Positions 26,800 through 35,637 of a stretch of DNA of 64,000 bases are shown here, in pieces. The position numbers and the translations under genes are program-made. The DNA comes from Kangiella geojedonensis (GTDB taxonomy: Bacteria; Pseudomonadota; Gammaproteobacteria; Enterobacterales; Kangiellaceae): assembly GCF_000981765.1 (NCBI RefSeq), contig NZ_CP010975.1:558001-622000 (forward strand), given 5' to 3'. A model generated the notes under the pieces. That model saw nothing but the letters and a program-made list of their open reading frames with translations, was not told the DNA's origin and searched no databases. How positions within the stretch are numbered: the stretch's first letter is position 1; every line of letters begins with the position of its first letter.

Positions 26800-29421
26800 A
26801 TGGCGAACAATAAACTAGAACCTTTAGTTAAGTCTTTATTTTTCTCTAAACGTGGCCTCTGGGTGGCTTTATTTGCCATCGTTACGGTGGTCATGGCTTA
26901 TTTTGTGTCTCAATTAAGAATTGATGCAAGCTTTGAAAAAAATATCCCTCTCAAGCATGAGTACATGCAAACCTACCTGCAGTATCAAGAAGAGTTTGGT
27001 GGCGCTAACCGTGTTTTTGTAGCGCTTGAAGCGAAAGAAGGCGAAATCTTTACCGAGAGCTTCTTTGAAGCACTGAGGCAAGCGGATGACCGTGTTGAAG
27101 GCATTGAAGGCGTCAACCAGTCACAGGTGCAGTCACTTTTTTCCCCTTCGGTTCGTTATATTGAAGCGAGCGAGCAAGGCTTAGAAGGTGGCCCAGTTAT
27201 CCCACCTGAATTTGAGCAAGTCGATAAAGAGCAAGCTTTCACAAAGGTGAGAGAGAATATACTAAAAGCTGGAATACGAGGCCGTTTAGTTTCTAATGAC
27301 TTTACCTCGGCGATGATTTCTGCACAGCTATTCTCTGAATATAATGATCCTAATGCTGAGCTTCAGCTTGACGCCGACGGGAATGCCGCTTCACAGATGG
27401 TGCAAACTGATTATGTGAAAGTTGCACACCAGCTGGAGAAACTCCGAACCGATATTGAGGCGGAGTATCCAGATATCGAAGTCCATATCATTGGTTTTGC
27501 TAAAATGATTGGGGATGTCAGCGATGGTGCTGGTAATGTCATCTTCTTCTTTTTAATAGCTTTCTTGATCACGGCACTGTTAGTTTTCTGGTACTCACGC
27601 TCTGTAAAATTAACATTGTTACCGCTTCTCACCTCTAGTGTTGCAGTAGTTTGGCAGCTGGGTATTCTAACTGCTTTAGGTTATGGCATAGACCCAATGT
27701 CTATCTTGATTCCGTTCTTAATCTTCGCGATTGGCGTCAGTCATGGCGTACAGATGATTAATGGCGTACAACACAATGTGGGCAAGGGATTAAAAGTATT
27801 TGATGCGTCGATCGTTGCTTGTGCCGGATTGATCGTGCCCGGCGGCGTGGCTTTGCTGAGTGATACTATCGGCTTCTTAACGCTACAGTTGATCGAGATT
27901 GATATCATTCGTGAACTGGCTATTACGGCCAGTATTGGTGTTGCCGTATTAATCTTAACGAACCTAATTTTACTGCCGTTATTACTTTCTTATACTCACT
28001 TTAGCGATAAATTTGTAACAAGTGTGCAAAAGCGTGAGAAGGCTCACGAAGCTATTTGGCATAAGTTGGCGGTGTTCGCTAAGCGTCCTATGGCAACAAT
28101 AGTTGTCGTTATTAGTGTTCTGTTAGGCTTGCTAGGTTATTGGGGCTCACAAAACATGAAGGTTGGTGATTTACATGCCGGTGCTCCAGCACTCAAGCAG
28201 GACTCGCCTTATAATATCGATACTAAGTTTGTGACTGATAAATATTCGATTGGTACCGACGTTATTTCGATACTGGCGGAAACTAAGGCCGATGGTTGTA
28301 CTTATTACAACATTATGGAAACTATTGATGATTTCCAGTGGCAGCTAGCCAATGTCGAAGGAGTGCAGTCAACATTAAGCTTGCCTCAAATTTCGAAAGT
28401 GGTGAATGGTCTGTTAAGCGAAGGGAATCTGAAGTGGAAAATGCTACCGAAAGATGAGGCTGTGCTTCCATATACAATTGCCCGTGTTGAAACCAGTACG
28501 GGGCTCTTGAACTCGGGTTGTAGCGTTATGCCGGTTATGGTGTTCTTAAAGGATCATAAAGCTGAAACTATTGAGCGTGTTGTTGGTTCAGTGAAGTCTT
28601 TTCAAGCCAACTATTTGGAAAAAGAGAAAAGTAAGATACTCAGCGCTGTACCTGAGTCATTTTCTCAGCTTGATGATGAGCAACAAGAAACTATCAGTAA
28701 CAAGCTAGACTCATTAATGAATAGCTACGCTGAACTTTCTTACAGTGAAGATTCTGAACGACCATCTCTGGAAACTTATGTTGGTGAGCAACTAGCGGAA
28801 AGCTCTGAAGTAAGCACTGAGCAGGTCTCCGAAATTCAAGCTATTATTAAGGAGCAGCTACCTGCAAGTGGCTTTAAGCCGGTTAAGTTTAGGTTGGCGA
28901 CAGGCGCTGTAGGTGTTATGGCTGCGACCAACGAGGCGGTCGAAGCGGCACAAGTGCCAATGATGATTTGGGTTTACTTGGCGGTAACTCTGTTATGTCT
29001 AATCAGCTTCCGTTCGGTTAGAGGGACAATTTGTGTGGTATTACCGCTGGTTGTGGTGTCATTGTTGGCACAAACCTTGATGACATGGTTGGAAATCGGT
29101 CTAACGGTGGCTACACTGCCTGTGATTGCGCTGGGTGTCGGAATTGGTGTTGATTACGGTATCTATATCTTCTCGCGAATGGTTGGCTTTATACGAGAAG
29201 GGCGCTCGGTATCAGAGGCTTATTTTGAAACATTAAAGTTAACCGGTAATGCCGTCCTGTTTACGGGGTTAACCTTGGCGATTGGCGTCAGCACCTGGAT
29301 CTTCTCGGCTCTACAGTATCAAGCTGACATGGGAATCATGCTTACCTTTATGTTCTTAGTGAACATGTTGGGTGCAATTTTCTTATTACCCGCATTAGCT
29401 GCATTATTCTATCGTCGCTAA
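26800..29421 (+). CDS. RND superfamily (MMPL-type) transporter
   Basis: An 873-residue inner membrane protein with the two-half RND layout. One membrane segment at about 18-35, a large periplasmic domain to about 245, five segments to about 400, a sixth repeat start at about 430, a second periplasmic domain, and a final set from about 725. It has the SSD/MMPL hallmark LGVGIGVDYGIYIFSRM (about 780). It lacks the length (about 1030) of AcrB-type pumps. Two periplasmic cysteines are present (C506 and C573 region). With the upstream three genes it suggests transport of a hydrophobic compound between membranes. Confidence 0.92.
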   Translation: MANNKLEPLVKSLFFSKRGLWVALFAIVTVVMAYFVSQLRIDASFEKNIPLKHEYMQTYLQYQEEFGGANRVFVALEAKEGEIFTESFFEALRQADDRVEGIEGVNQSQVQSLFSPSVRYIEASEQGLEGGPVIPPEFEQVDKEQAFTKVRENILKAGIRGRLVSNDFTSAMISAQLFSEYNDPNAELQLDADGNAASQMVQTDYVKVAHQLEKLRTDIEAEYPDIEVHIIGFAKMIGDVSDGAGNVIFFFLIAFLITALLVFWYSRSVKLTLLPLLTSSVAVVWQLGILTALGYGIDPMSILIPFLIFAIGVSHGVQMINGVQHNVGKGLKVFDASIVACAGLIVPGGVALLSDTIGFLTLQLIEIDIIRELAITASIGVAVLILTNLILLPLLLSYTHFSDKFVTSVQKREKAHEAIWHKLAVFAKRPMATIVVVISVLLGLLGYWGSQNMKVGDLHAGAPALKQDSPYNIDTKFVTDKYSIGTDVISILAETKADGCTYYNIMETIDDFQWQLANVEGVQSTLSLPQISKVVNGLLSEGNLKWKMLPKDEAVLPYTIARVETSTGLLNSGCSVMPVMVFLKDHKAETIERVVGSVKSFQANYLEKEKSKILSAVPESFSQLDDEQQETISNKLDSLMNSYAELSYSEDSERPSLETYVGEQLAESSEVSTEQVSEIQAIIKEQLPASGFKPVKFRLATGAVGVMAATNEAVEAAQVPMMIWVYLAVTLLCLISFRSVRGTICVVLPLVVVSLLAQTLMTWLEIGLTVATLPVIALGVGIGVDYGIYIFSRMVGFIREGRSVSEAYFETLKLTGNAVLFTGLTLAIGVSTWIFSALQYQADMGIMLTFMFLVNMLGAIFLLPALAALFYRR

Positions 29422-29451
29422 ATAACCTCAACTGGTTGTAGCAGTTGTAAA

Positions 29452-29486
29452 AAATGGCACCTTAATCGTAAATTAAGGTGCCATTT
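29452..29486. terminator. Intrinsic terminator after the RND gene
   Basis: A perfect 15-bp stem (29452-29466 with 29472-29486) with loop CGTAA; the 3' arm ends in ATTT and no longer T-run follows, so termination rests on the very strong stem. It closes the DUF1302-RND unit. Confidence 0.8.
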
Positions 29487-29560
29487 CGTATCTAAATGTC
29501 CTAGAATTAGGTAACGTTGCAGTAACGTGATTTAACCCATAATTATTCTTGGACAGGACA

Positions 29561-32500
29561 ATGGCCAGTGTAAGCAATACTTCCAAATTGTTGGAAAACG
29601 TCCAGCAAATCTGCGATCAAAAATTCTCAAAAAAACAAGCTGAGCTTGTAAAGCAATTCTCCCAACTTATTTACTCTAGTGTTTCAGAATATGAATTCAG
29701 TGAGCGTACTGCTGAAGAGTATTTTGACTCTATCAGTAGTTTATGGGGCTTTATACAAGATTTCGATGGCTCGTCTAAGGTTAGGGTATTTAACCCTGAT
29801 CTTAAGAAAGATGGTTGGGAGTCACGCAACACCATCATTCAAATCAACCATAAAGATATTCCGTTTTTAGTAGACTCTATTCGTATGGAGTTAAACCGTC
29901 ATGGTGTTGATGTGTTACTTCACATCCACGTGCCGATGTACATTAAGCGTACTAAAACTGGCAAAGTGTCGCAGTTAGACGTGTCGTACGATAAAGGAAC
30001 TAAAGAAGGCGAAAACATAGAAACGCCTATGTACTTAGAAGTTGATCGAATGATTGACCCTGAGTTCATGAAATTGCTAGAAGAAGATTTAGTTCGAATT
30101 TTGCGTGACGTTCGCTCTGCTGTAGCTGACTGGAAGCCGATGCGTGAAAAAATGAACAGCATTGTTTCCGAGTTAGAATCGTCGCCACCGCCAATGCGTC
30201 AAGATCGTATTCAAGAAGCTGTAGATTTCTTACGGTGGGTTAAAGAAAACCACTTTGTTTTCATGGGCGCGAGAACCTATGACTTAAAAGATGAAGGCGA
30301 TGACCTTTACTTGAGGTCTGTGAAAGGCTCTGGTCTAGGAATACTTGCTGATGAGCGCAAGTATTCAGAATACCAACTATCCCGTTCTCCGAAAGGCGCG
30401 CAAAAACTAGCCTTGTCGACGGACCATATTCTCGTGCTAACCAAAACAAGTACATTATCGACCGTACACCGTTCGAGCCATGTTGATTATATTGGTGTGA
30501 AACGCTTCAGCGAAAAGGGTGAAGTTATTGGCGAACATCGCTTCTTCGGTTTGTTTACCTCTGCTGCCTATAACATGGATCCGCAGTTAATCCCGGTCTT
30601 GCGTAAGAAAATCAATAATGTCTTAACAGAGTCTAAGCTGAAGCCTGGCGGTCATGATTACAAAGCGCTGAAAAACATTTTGGAAACTTATCCACGAGAT
30701 GAGCTTTTCCAAATTCCGACCTTGAAGTTACTTGATGTTGTCATGGGGATTCTGCACATTCAAGAGCGTCGCCAGGTGCGTGCTTTTGTCCGTCGCGACC
30801 CTTTTGGCCGTTACTTCTCAGTACTGACGTTCGTTCCTCGAGATACTTACAACACGCGTATTCGTCTGAAAATGACGAATATTCTATCAGAAACCTTTGA
30901 TAGTAAAGGTGAGATAGAATTTACCACCTATTTCTCAGAGTCAAACTTAGTCCGAACTCATTTCCGCGTGCCTGTGGAAAATACAGAAACTATTGAGTAT
31001 GACATCGAACAGCTTGAAACTGAGCTGGCAAAGTCTGCTTTAAGCTGGGAAGAGGTCTTATCCGACGAAATAAATAAAGCTTTTGACGGGGAAGAGGCCG
31101 CGGTACTGTTGAAAAAATACCGCCAGGCGTTCCCGCCTAGCTTCCAGAATCAGCAGAGCGTCGACTCTGCAATGATTGATATCAAAAACATTGAAAACCT
31201 TAGTGATGATTGGCCGTTGGGCATGTTCTTGTATCGCTCAGGAGATGGGGAGTCGTTACGCTTTAAGCTATATCATAAAGATACGCCATTGCCATTGTCG
31301 GCAGTGATGCCGATGCTCGAAAATATGGGGCTAACGGTTATTGATGAAACGCCCTACGAGGTATCATCAGAATTTTTGGGTGATTATCGAATTCTTGATT
31401 TTGATGTGCAATACACAGAATCAGACATTGATGTCGAAACGATTCGTGACAAATTCCACAAAGCTTTTGGTAAGGCTTGGTATAAACAAGCTGAGAATGA
31501 TGGGTTTAATCGTCTCATTATGGCGGCAGGCTTGGATTGGCGACAAGTTGCCATACTTCGCGCTTACGCTAAGTATATGTGGCAGATAAACTTTACCTTT
31601 AGTCAGGTTTACATCGAACAGACCTTATCTCAGTACCCTGAAATTGCAACTGGCTTGGTTGAGTTGTTTGAGCTTAAGTTTAATCCGCACGAGGAGTTTA
31701 GCCAGAGAAAGTATGCACTGAAGAAAAGTCAGCTGTTGAAAGACGTTCAAGACGTTGAGAGTCTCGACCAAGATAAGATCATTAACAAGTACATTGAGTT
31801 AATTGAGGCGACTTTACGAACAAACTTCTTCCAAGCTGATGAGAATGGTAAAGATAAGCCGTACATTTCATTTAAGCTGAACCCAAGCATTATTACAGAA
31901 ATGCCAAAACCTGTACTGATGTACGAAATTTTTGTTTACTCGCCTCGTGTTGAAGGTGTGCACTTACGCGGTGGCAAGGTCGCTCGTGGTGGACTACGCT
32001 GGTCAGATCGCCGTGAAGATTTTAGAACCGAAATTTTGGGCTTGGTAAAAGCTCAGCAGGTTAAAAACTCTGTGATTGTTCCTGTCGGTGCCAAAGGTGG
32101 TTTTGTTTGTAAACAACTACCAAGCTCAGGTGGCCGAGAAGCGTTCTTTGCAGAAGGTGTCGAGTGCTATAAAACCTTCATTCGAGCGTTGCTGGATATT
32201 ACCGATAACTATGTTAATGACAAGTTAGTGCACCCTCGCGATGTGGTTGTTCATGATGAGCCTGATGCTTATTTGGTAGTGGCGGCCGATAAAGGAACAG
32301 CGACATTCTCTGATATTGCTAACGGTATTTCAGAAGAGTATGGACACTGGTTAGGCGACGCATTCGCTTCAGGCGGCAGTAATGGTTATGACCATAAAGC
32401 TATGGGTATTACTGCTAAAGGGGCTTGGGAGTCCGTTAAGCAGCACTTCCGCGAGATGGGAGTCGATTGCCAGAATGAGGATTTCACTGTTGTTGCTTGC

Positions 32501-34399
32501 GGTGATATGTCTGGTGATGTGTTTGGTAATGGTATGTTGTTATCGAAGCATATTCGTTTACAAGTTGCCTTTAACCATATGCATATCTTTGTGGATCCAA
32601 ATCCAGATGCCGCAGAAAGCTATAAAGAGCGTGAACGCTTATTTAATCTGCCACGCTCTGGTTGGAATGATTACAACAGTAAACTTATCTCTAAGGGCGG
32701 TGGGATATTTGAACGTAGCGCCAAAAAGATTGAGCTAACACCTGAAATTCAAGAAATGTTGGGTGTTAAGGCTAAGTCTTTAGCGCCAAATGAGTTTATC
32801 AATGCCGCACTCAAAATGAAGGCTGATCTGTTCTGGAACGGTGGTATCGGAACCTATGTGAAGTCTTCTAAAGAGACCCACCAACAAGTCGGTGATCGAG
32901 CTAACGATAATTTGCGTGTCGACGGTAAAGACATGCAGGTTAAAGTGATAGGCGAGGGTGGTAATCTAGGTTGTACACAGTTGGGGCGTATAGAGTACAT
33001 GCAGCACGGAGGCCGTGCTAACGCTGACTTTATCGATAATGCTGGTGGTGTTAACTGCTCTGATAATGAAGTTAATATCAAGATTTTATTGAATGGTGTT
33101 GTGTCTGATGGCGGTCTAACCGTAAAACGTCGTAATAATTTACTGGCGCGTATGACCGATGAAGTATCGGATATTGTGATACAAGACAACTACCGTCAAA
33201 CCCAGTCTATCAGTATTACCGAATCTCGTGCACCGTCGATGGTAAAAGAGCATATGCGCTTTATCCACGGGCTTGAGAAAACGGTTGGTTTAGATCGAAG
33301 TCTTGAATTCTTGCCAAGCGATGAAGAGTTGCTTGAACGTGAAGCGAATGGCCGCGGGCTAACTCGGGCAGAATTAGCGGTACTACTGGCTTATGGAAAA
33401 ATCGAGCTGAAAGATTCGCTCTGTATTCCAGAAGTCACAGAGAATAGTTACTTCGAAAGTTATTTGCTTGAGTATTTCCCAAAACCACTACGCAAAAACT
33501 ACGTCGATAATATGAAGAAGCATCCACTCAAGGATGAAATTATCGCCATGTGTTTAGCCAATGAAATGGTTAACTTAATGGGGACGAATTTTGCCTTCCG
33601 AGTGATTGATGAAGTTGGTGCCAATATTGGTGAAGTTGCTCAGTGTTACGTCATGGCAAAAGAAACGTTTAACCTAACAGGGCTGTGTGAGAGCATCGAA
33701 GCGCTGGATAACAAGGTTCCAGCTGAAGTCCAGACCAAGATGATGTTCCAAGCACGTCGCATTGTACGTCGCGCAACCCGTTGGTTTGTTCGTAACCGGA
33801 GTAAAGATCAGACGATTGAAGAAGTCATTAGTTTCTTTAAGAAAGGCGTGTCTGAACTTCAGAAAAATGTCCATAAGACTCTGGAAGCGAAAGAAGCTCA
33901 GGGTATTGAAAAAGAAATTAAGTCGCTGGTTGAGCAGGGAGTTCCAGAAAAGCTTGCAAGACAAGTGGGTTACCTCAGCACCATGTTCTCATCAATGGAT
34001 ATTGTTGAGTTATCGACTCAATATAAGCTGCCGATTTTGACGGTGGCCGAAGTTTACTACAAGCTTGGTGCGCAAATCGATCTGCACTGGTTCTTAAATC
34101 AAATTATTGCGCAGCCTGTATCTAACCATTGGCAAGCCTTTGCCCGTGCAGCGTTCCGAGAGGAGCTGGATTATCAGCAACGTAACTTGATTGAGGCGGT
34201 TCTGCCATTAACGGCTAAATACAAGTCTCCTGAGACCCGTATTAAGCACTTCTTGGCTGATCATGATGATTTATTGTCGCGTTGGAGTGAGATGGTTAGT
34301 GACTTTAAGCAAAGCAATACACATGAATTTGCAAAATTCTCGGTAGCACTCAGAGAACTGCAGATTCTCGTGCAGCGAAGTCATCGTCTCATAAAATAG
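29561..34399 (+). CDS. gdhB: NAD-specific glutamate dehydrogenase, GDH-180 class
   Basis: A 1612-residue enzyme that oxidises glutamate to 2-oxoglutarate with NAD+. Size and layout match the large GDH of Pseudomonas aeruginosa and Streptomyces: about 700 N-terminal residues with ACT-like regulatory modules, a catalytic core from about 700 to 1200 (GGLRWSDRREDFRTEILGLV, VPVGAKGGFV, CGDMSGDVFGNGML, NGGIGTYVK), and a helical C-terminal domain. I start at ATG 29561 with AGGACA just upstream; a TTG-started frame from 29549 uses the ribosome binding site as codons. It is transcribed alone between two terminators. It probably feeds amino acid carbon into the TCA cycle, fitting a proteolytic lifestyle. 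Confidence 0.97.
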   Translation: MASVSNTSKLLENVQQICDQKFSKKQAELVKQFSQLIYSSVSEYEFSERTAEEYFDSISSLWGFIQDFDGSSKVRVFNPDLKKDGWESRNTIIQINHKDIPFLVDSIRMELNRHGVDVLLHIHVPMYIKRTKTGKVSQLDVSYDKGTKEGENIETPMYLEVDRMIDPEFMKLLEEDLVRILRDVRSAVADWKPMREKMNSIVSELESSPPPMRQDRIQEAVDFLRWVKENHFVFMGARTYDLKDEGDDLYLRSVKGSGLGILADERKYSEYQLSRSPKGAQKLALSTDHILVLTKTSTLSTVHRSSHVDYIGVKRFSEKGEVIGEHRFFGLFTSAAYNMDPQLIPVLRKKINNVLTESKLKPGGHDYKALKNILETYPRDELFQIPTLKLLDVVMGILHIQERRQVRAFVRRDPFGRYFSVLTFVPRDTYNTRIRLKMTNILSETFDSKGEIEFTTYFSESNLVRTHFRVPVENTETIEYDIEQLETELAKSALSWEEVLSDEINKAFDGEEAAVLLKKYRQAFPPSFQNQQSVDSAMIDIKNIENLSDDWPLGMFLYRSGDGESLRFKLYHKDTPLPLSAVMPMLENMGLTVIDETPYEVSSEFLGDYRILDFDVQYTESDIDVETIRDKFHKAFGKAWYKQAENDGFNRLIMAAGLDWRQVAILRAYAKYMWQINFTFSQVYIEQTLSQYPEIATGLVELFELKFNPHEEFSQRKYALKKSQLLKDVQDVESLDQDKIINKYIELIEATLRTNFFQADENGKDKPYISFKLNPSIITEMPKPVLMYEIFVYSPRVEGVHLRGGKVARGGLRWSDRREDFRTEILGLVKAQQVKNSVIVPVGAKGGFVCKQLPSSGGREAFFAEGVECYKTFIRALLDITDNYVNDKLVHPRDVVVHDEPDAYLVVAADKGTATFSDIANGISEEYGHWLGDAFASGGSNGYDHKAMGITAKGAWESVKQHFREMGVDCQNEDFTVVACGDMSGDVFGNGMLLSKHIRLQVAFNHMHIFVDPNPDAAESYKERERLFNLPRSGWNDYNSKLISKGGGIFERSAKKIELTPEIQEMLGVKAKSLAPNEFINAALKMKADLFWNGGIGTYVKSSKETHQQVGDRANDNLRVDGKDMQVKVIGEGGNLGCTQLGRIEYMQHGGRANADFIDNAGGVNCSDNEVNIKILLNGVVSDGGLTVKRRNNLLARMTDEVSDIVIQDNYRQTQSISITESRAPSMVKEHMRFIHGLEKTVGLDRSLEFLPSDEELLEREANGRGLTRAELAVLLAYGKIELKDSLCIPEVTENSYFESYLLEYFPKPLRKNYVDNMKKHPLKDEIIAMCLANEMVNLMGTNFAFRVIDEVGANIGEVAQCYVMAKETFNLTGLCESIEALDNKVPAEVQTKMMFQARRIVRRATRWFVRNRSKDQTIEEVISFFKKGVSELQKNVHKTLEAKEAQGIEKEIKSLVEQGVPEKLARQVGYLSTMFSSMDIVELSTQYKLPILTVAEVYYKLGAQIDLHWFLNQIIAQPVSNHWQAFARAAFREELDYQQRNLIEAVLPLTAKYKSPETRIKHFLADHDDLLSRWSEMVSDFKQSNTHEFAKFSVALRELQILVQRSHRLIK

Positions 34400-34420
34400 A
34401 GTACCTCTTACTCTCTACTA

Positions 34421-34446
34421 AAAGCCCGAGAAATCGGGCTTTTTTT
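34421..34446 (+). terminator. Intrinsic terminator of glutamate dehydrogenase gene
   Basis: AAAGCCCGA (34421-34429), loop GAAA, TCGGGCTTT (34434-34442), then more T to 34446. Classic rho-independent form with a stable tetraloop. Confidence 0.93.
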
Positions 34447-34581
34447 GTATTTGCAGCACAAAATGCCTCAATTGCCATAATTCGCCATAATTCATTCATT
34501 GAAACTTCAGATTCCTTTGTTCTACTAGACTGAACAAAAGATAGAGACAGTAATGTTTTTATAACGAACTAGGAGTCAAAC

Positions 34582-34749
34582 ATGTGTGTTTTAGTAGTCC
34601 CGGATGAGATGAAGCAATCGAAGCAATATACCGAAGTGTTCGAAGCTTATTGGCAAGAGCAGCAGAAAGATAAAACTGAATTAGTCGCAGCAGAGCGAGT
34701 GAAAGATCGTTCCTTCTTAAGTATGGTGAAAAAAAGCACCAAGCTGTAA
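34582..34749 (+). CDS. Small protein of unknown function, 55 residues
   Basis: ATG (34582) is preceded by AGGAG seven bases upstream. The product opens MCVLVVPDEMKQSKQYTEVF and is hydrophilic and mainly helical, with a polar QEQQKDK stretch; no signal peptide or membrane segment. I do not recognise it. It lies between two terminators and has its own 130-base upstream region. The 3' end of the gene is also the 5' arm of the hairpin that terminates the convergent dehydrogenase gene. Confidence 0.65.
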   Translation: MCVLVVPDEMKQSKQYTEVFEAYWQEQQKDKTELVAAERVKDRSFLSMVKKSTKL

Positions 34750-34760
34750 ACTGGTGCTTT
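34731..34760 (-). terminator. Terminator of the SDR gene, inside the 55-residue gene's 3' end
   Basis: Read on the minus strand, AAAGCACCA (34760-34752) pairs with TGGTGCTTT (34741-34733), 10-base loop, followed by a continuing T-run (to 34729). On the plus strand there is no T-run after the stem, so the element mainly serves the minus-strand gene. Confidence 0.85.
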
Positions 34761-34781
34761 ACATAAGAGAATTTTTAGGCT

Positions 34782-35540
34782 TTATTGAAGTCTAGCGGCT
34801 GCATCTAAACGGATAGTAGTACCGTTTAGGTAAGCATTTTCAACAATATGTTGTACTAATTTTGCATATTCTTCAGGCGTACCAAAACGTGATGGGTTCG
34901 GGATACCTGCAGCAATTTGCTCACACACTTCAGGTGTAATCTTTTCCATCATAGGTGTTTCAAACACACCTGGAGCCACAGCCATAACACGAACCTTAAT
35001 ACGTGCGAATTCACGGGCTAGCGGCAATACCATTCCAACAATCGCCGACTTAGTGGCTGAGTAAGCGGTTTGACCAATTTGACCTTCGTAGGCAGCAATA
35101 GATGCGGTATGAACAATGACACCGCGCTCACCGTTAACTTCCTCATTGTCTTGCATGTGTCTAGAGGCTGCGCGAGTCAATAAAAAGCTACCAACAAGGT
35201 TAATATCGACCACTTTCTGGAAGTAATCAGCAGGCATAGGACCTTTTTTGCTGTGGATTAAGCCTGCACCTAATACTCCAGCACACCCTACGGCAAGGTT
35301 GATCCCCCCCATAAATTCAGCGGCTTTATCAGCTGCATCTTCGACTTGTTGCTCTTTACTGATGTCGGTGGCGATAAATATAGCATTGTCACCGAGTTCT
35401 TTAGCGACTGCATCGCCTTGTTCTTGGTTGATGTCTAGTAATGCGACTTTCCCGCCAGCAGCAATAATATGCTTTGCTGTGGTTAAACCAAGGCCAGAAG
35501 CTCCGCCACTAATCAAAGCTTTTGATTGTGAGAAATCCAT
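34782..35540 (-). CDS. SDR family 3-hydroxyacyl-CoA dehydrogenase-like protein (HSD10 type)
   Basis: A 252-residue Rossmann enzyme. Cofactor-binding SGGASGLG is at 11-18 with D36 at the end of strand two, favouring NAD; the catalytic S147, Y160 and K164 are in TASIAAYEG and AYSATK. The C-terminal block RFGTPEEYAKLVQHIVEN then LNGTTIRLDAAARL is typical of type-2 3-hydroxyacyl-CoA dehydrogenases related to human HSD17B10. It may act in branched-chain fatty acid or isoleucine breakdown; the substrate cannot be told from sequence. Convergent with the 55-residue gene. Confidence 0.88.
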   Translation of the reverse strand: MDFSQSKALISGGASGLGLTTAKHIIAAGGKVALLDINQEQGDAVAKELGDNAIFIATDISKEQQVEDAADKAAEFMGGINLAVGCAGVLGAGLIHSKKGPMPADYFQKVVDINLVGSFLLTRAASRHMQDNEEVNGERGVIVHTASIAAYEGQIGQTAYSATKSAIVGMVLPLAREFARIKVRVMAVAPGVFETPMMEKITPEVCEQIAAGIPNPSRFGTPEEYAKLVQHIVENAYLNGTTIRLDAAARLQ

Positions 35541-35637
35541 AATCTGTTCTACTCATCGTTATGTGCGTATATAGGTGTGGCATTGTACCAACCCCTGCGT
35601 AGCATGCCAATTAGGCGAAGCTGACAGGGGAAGGTTA

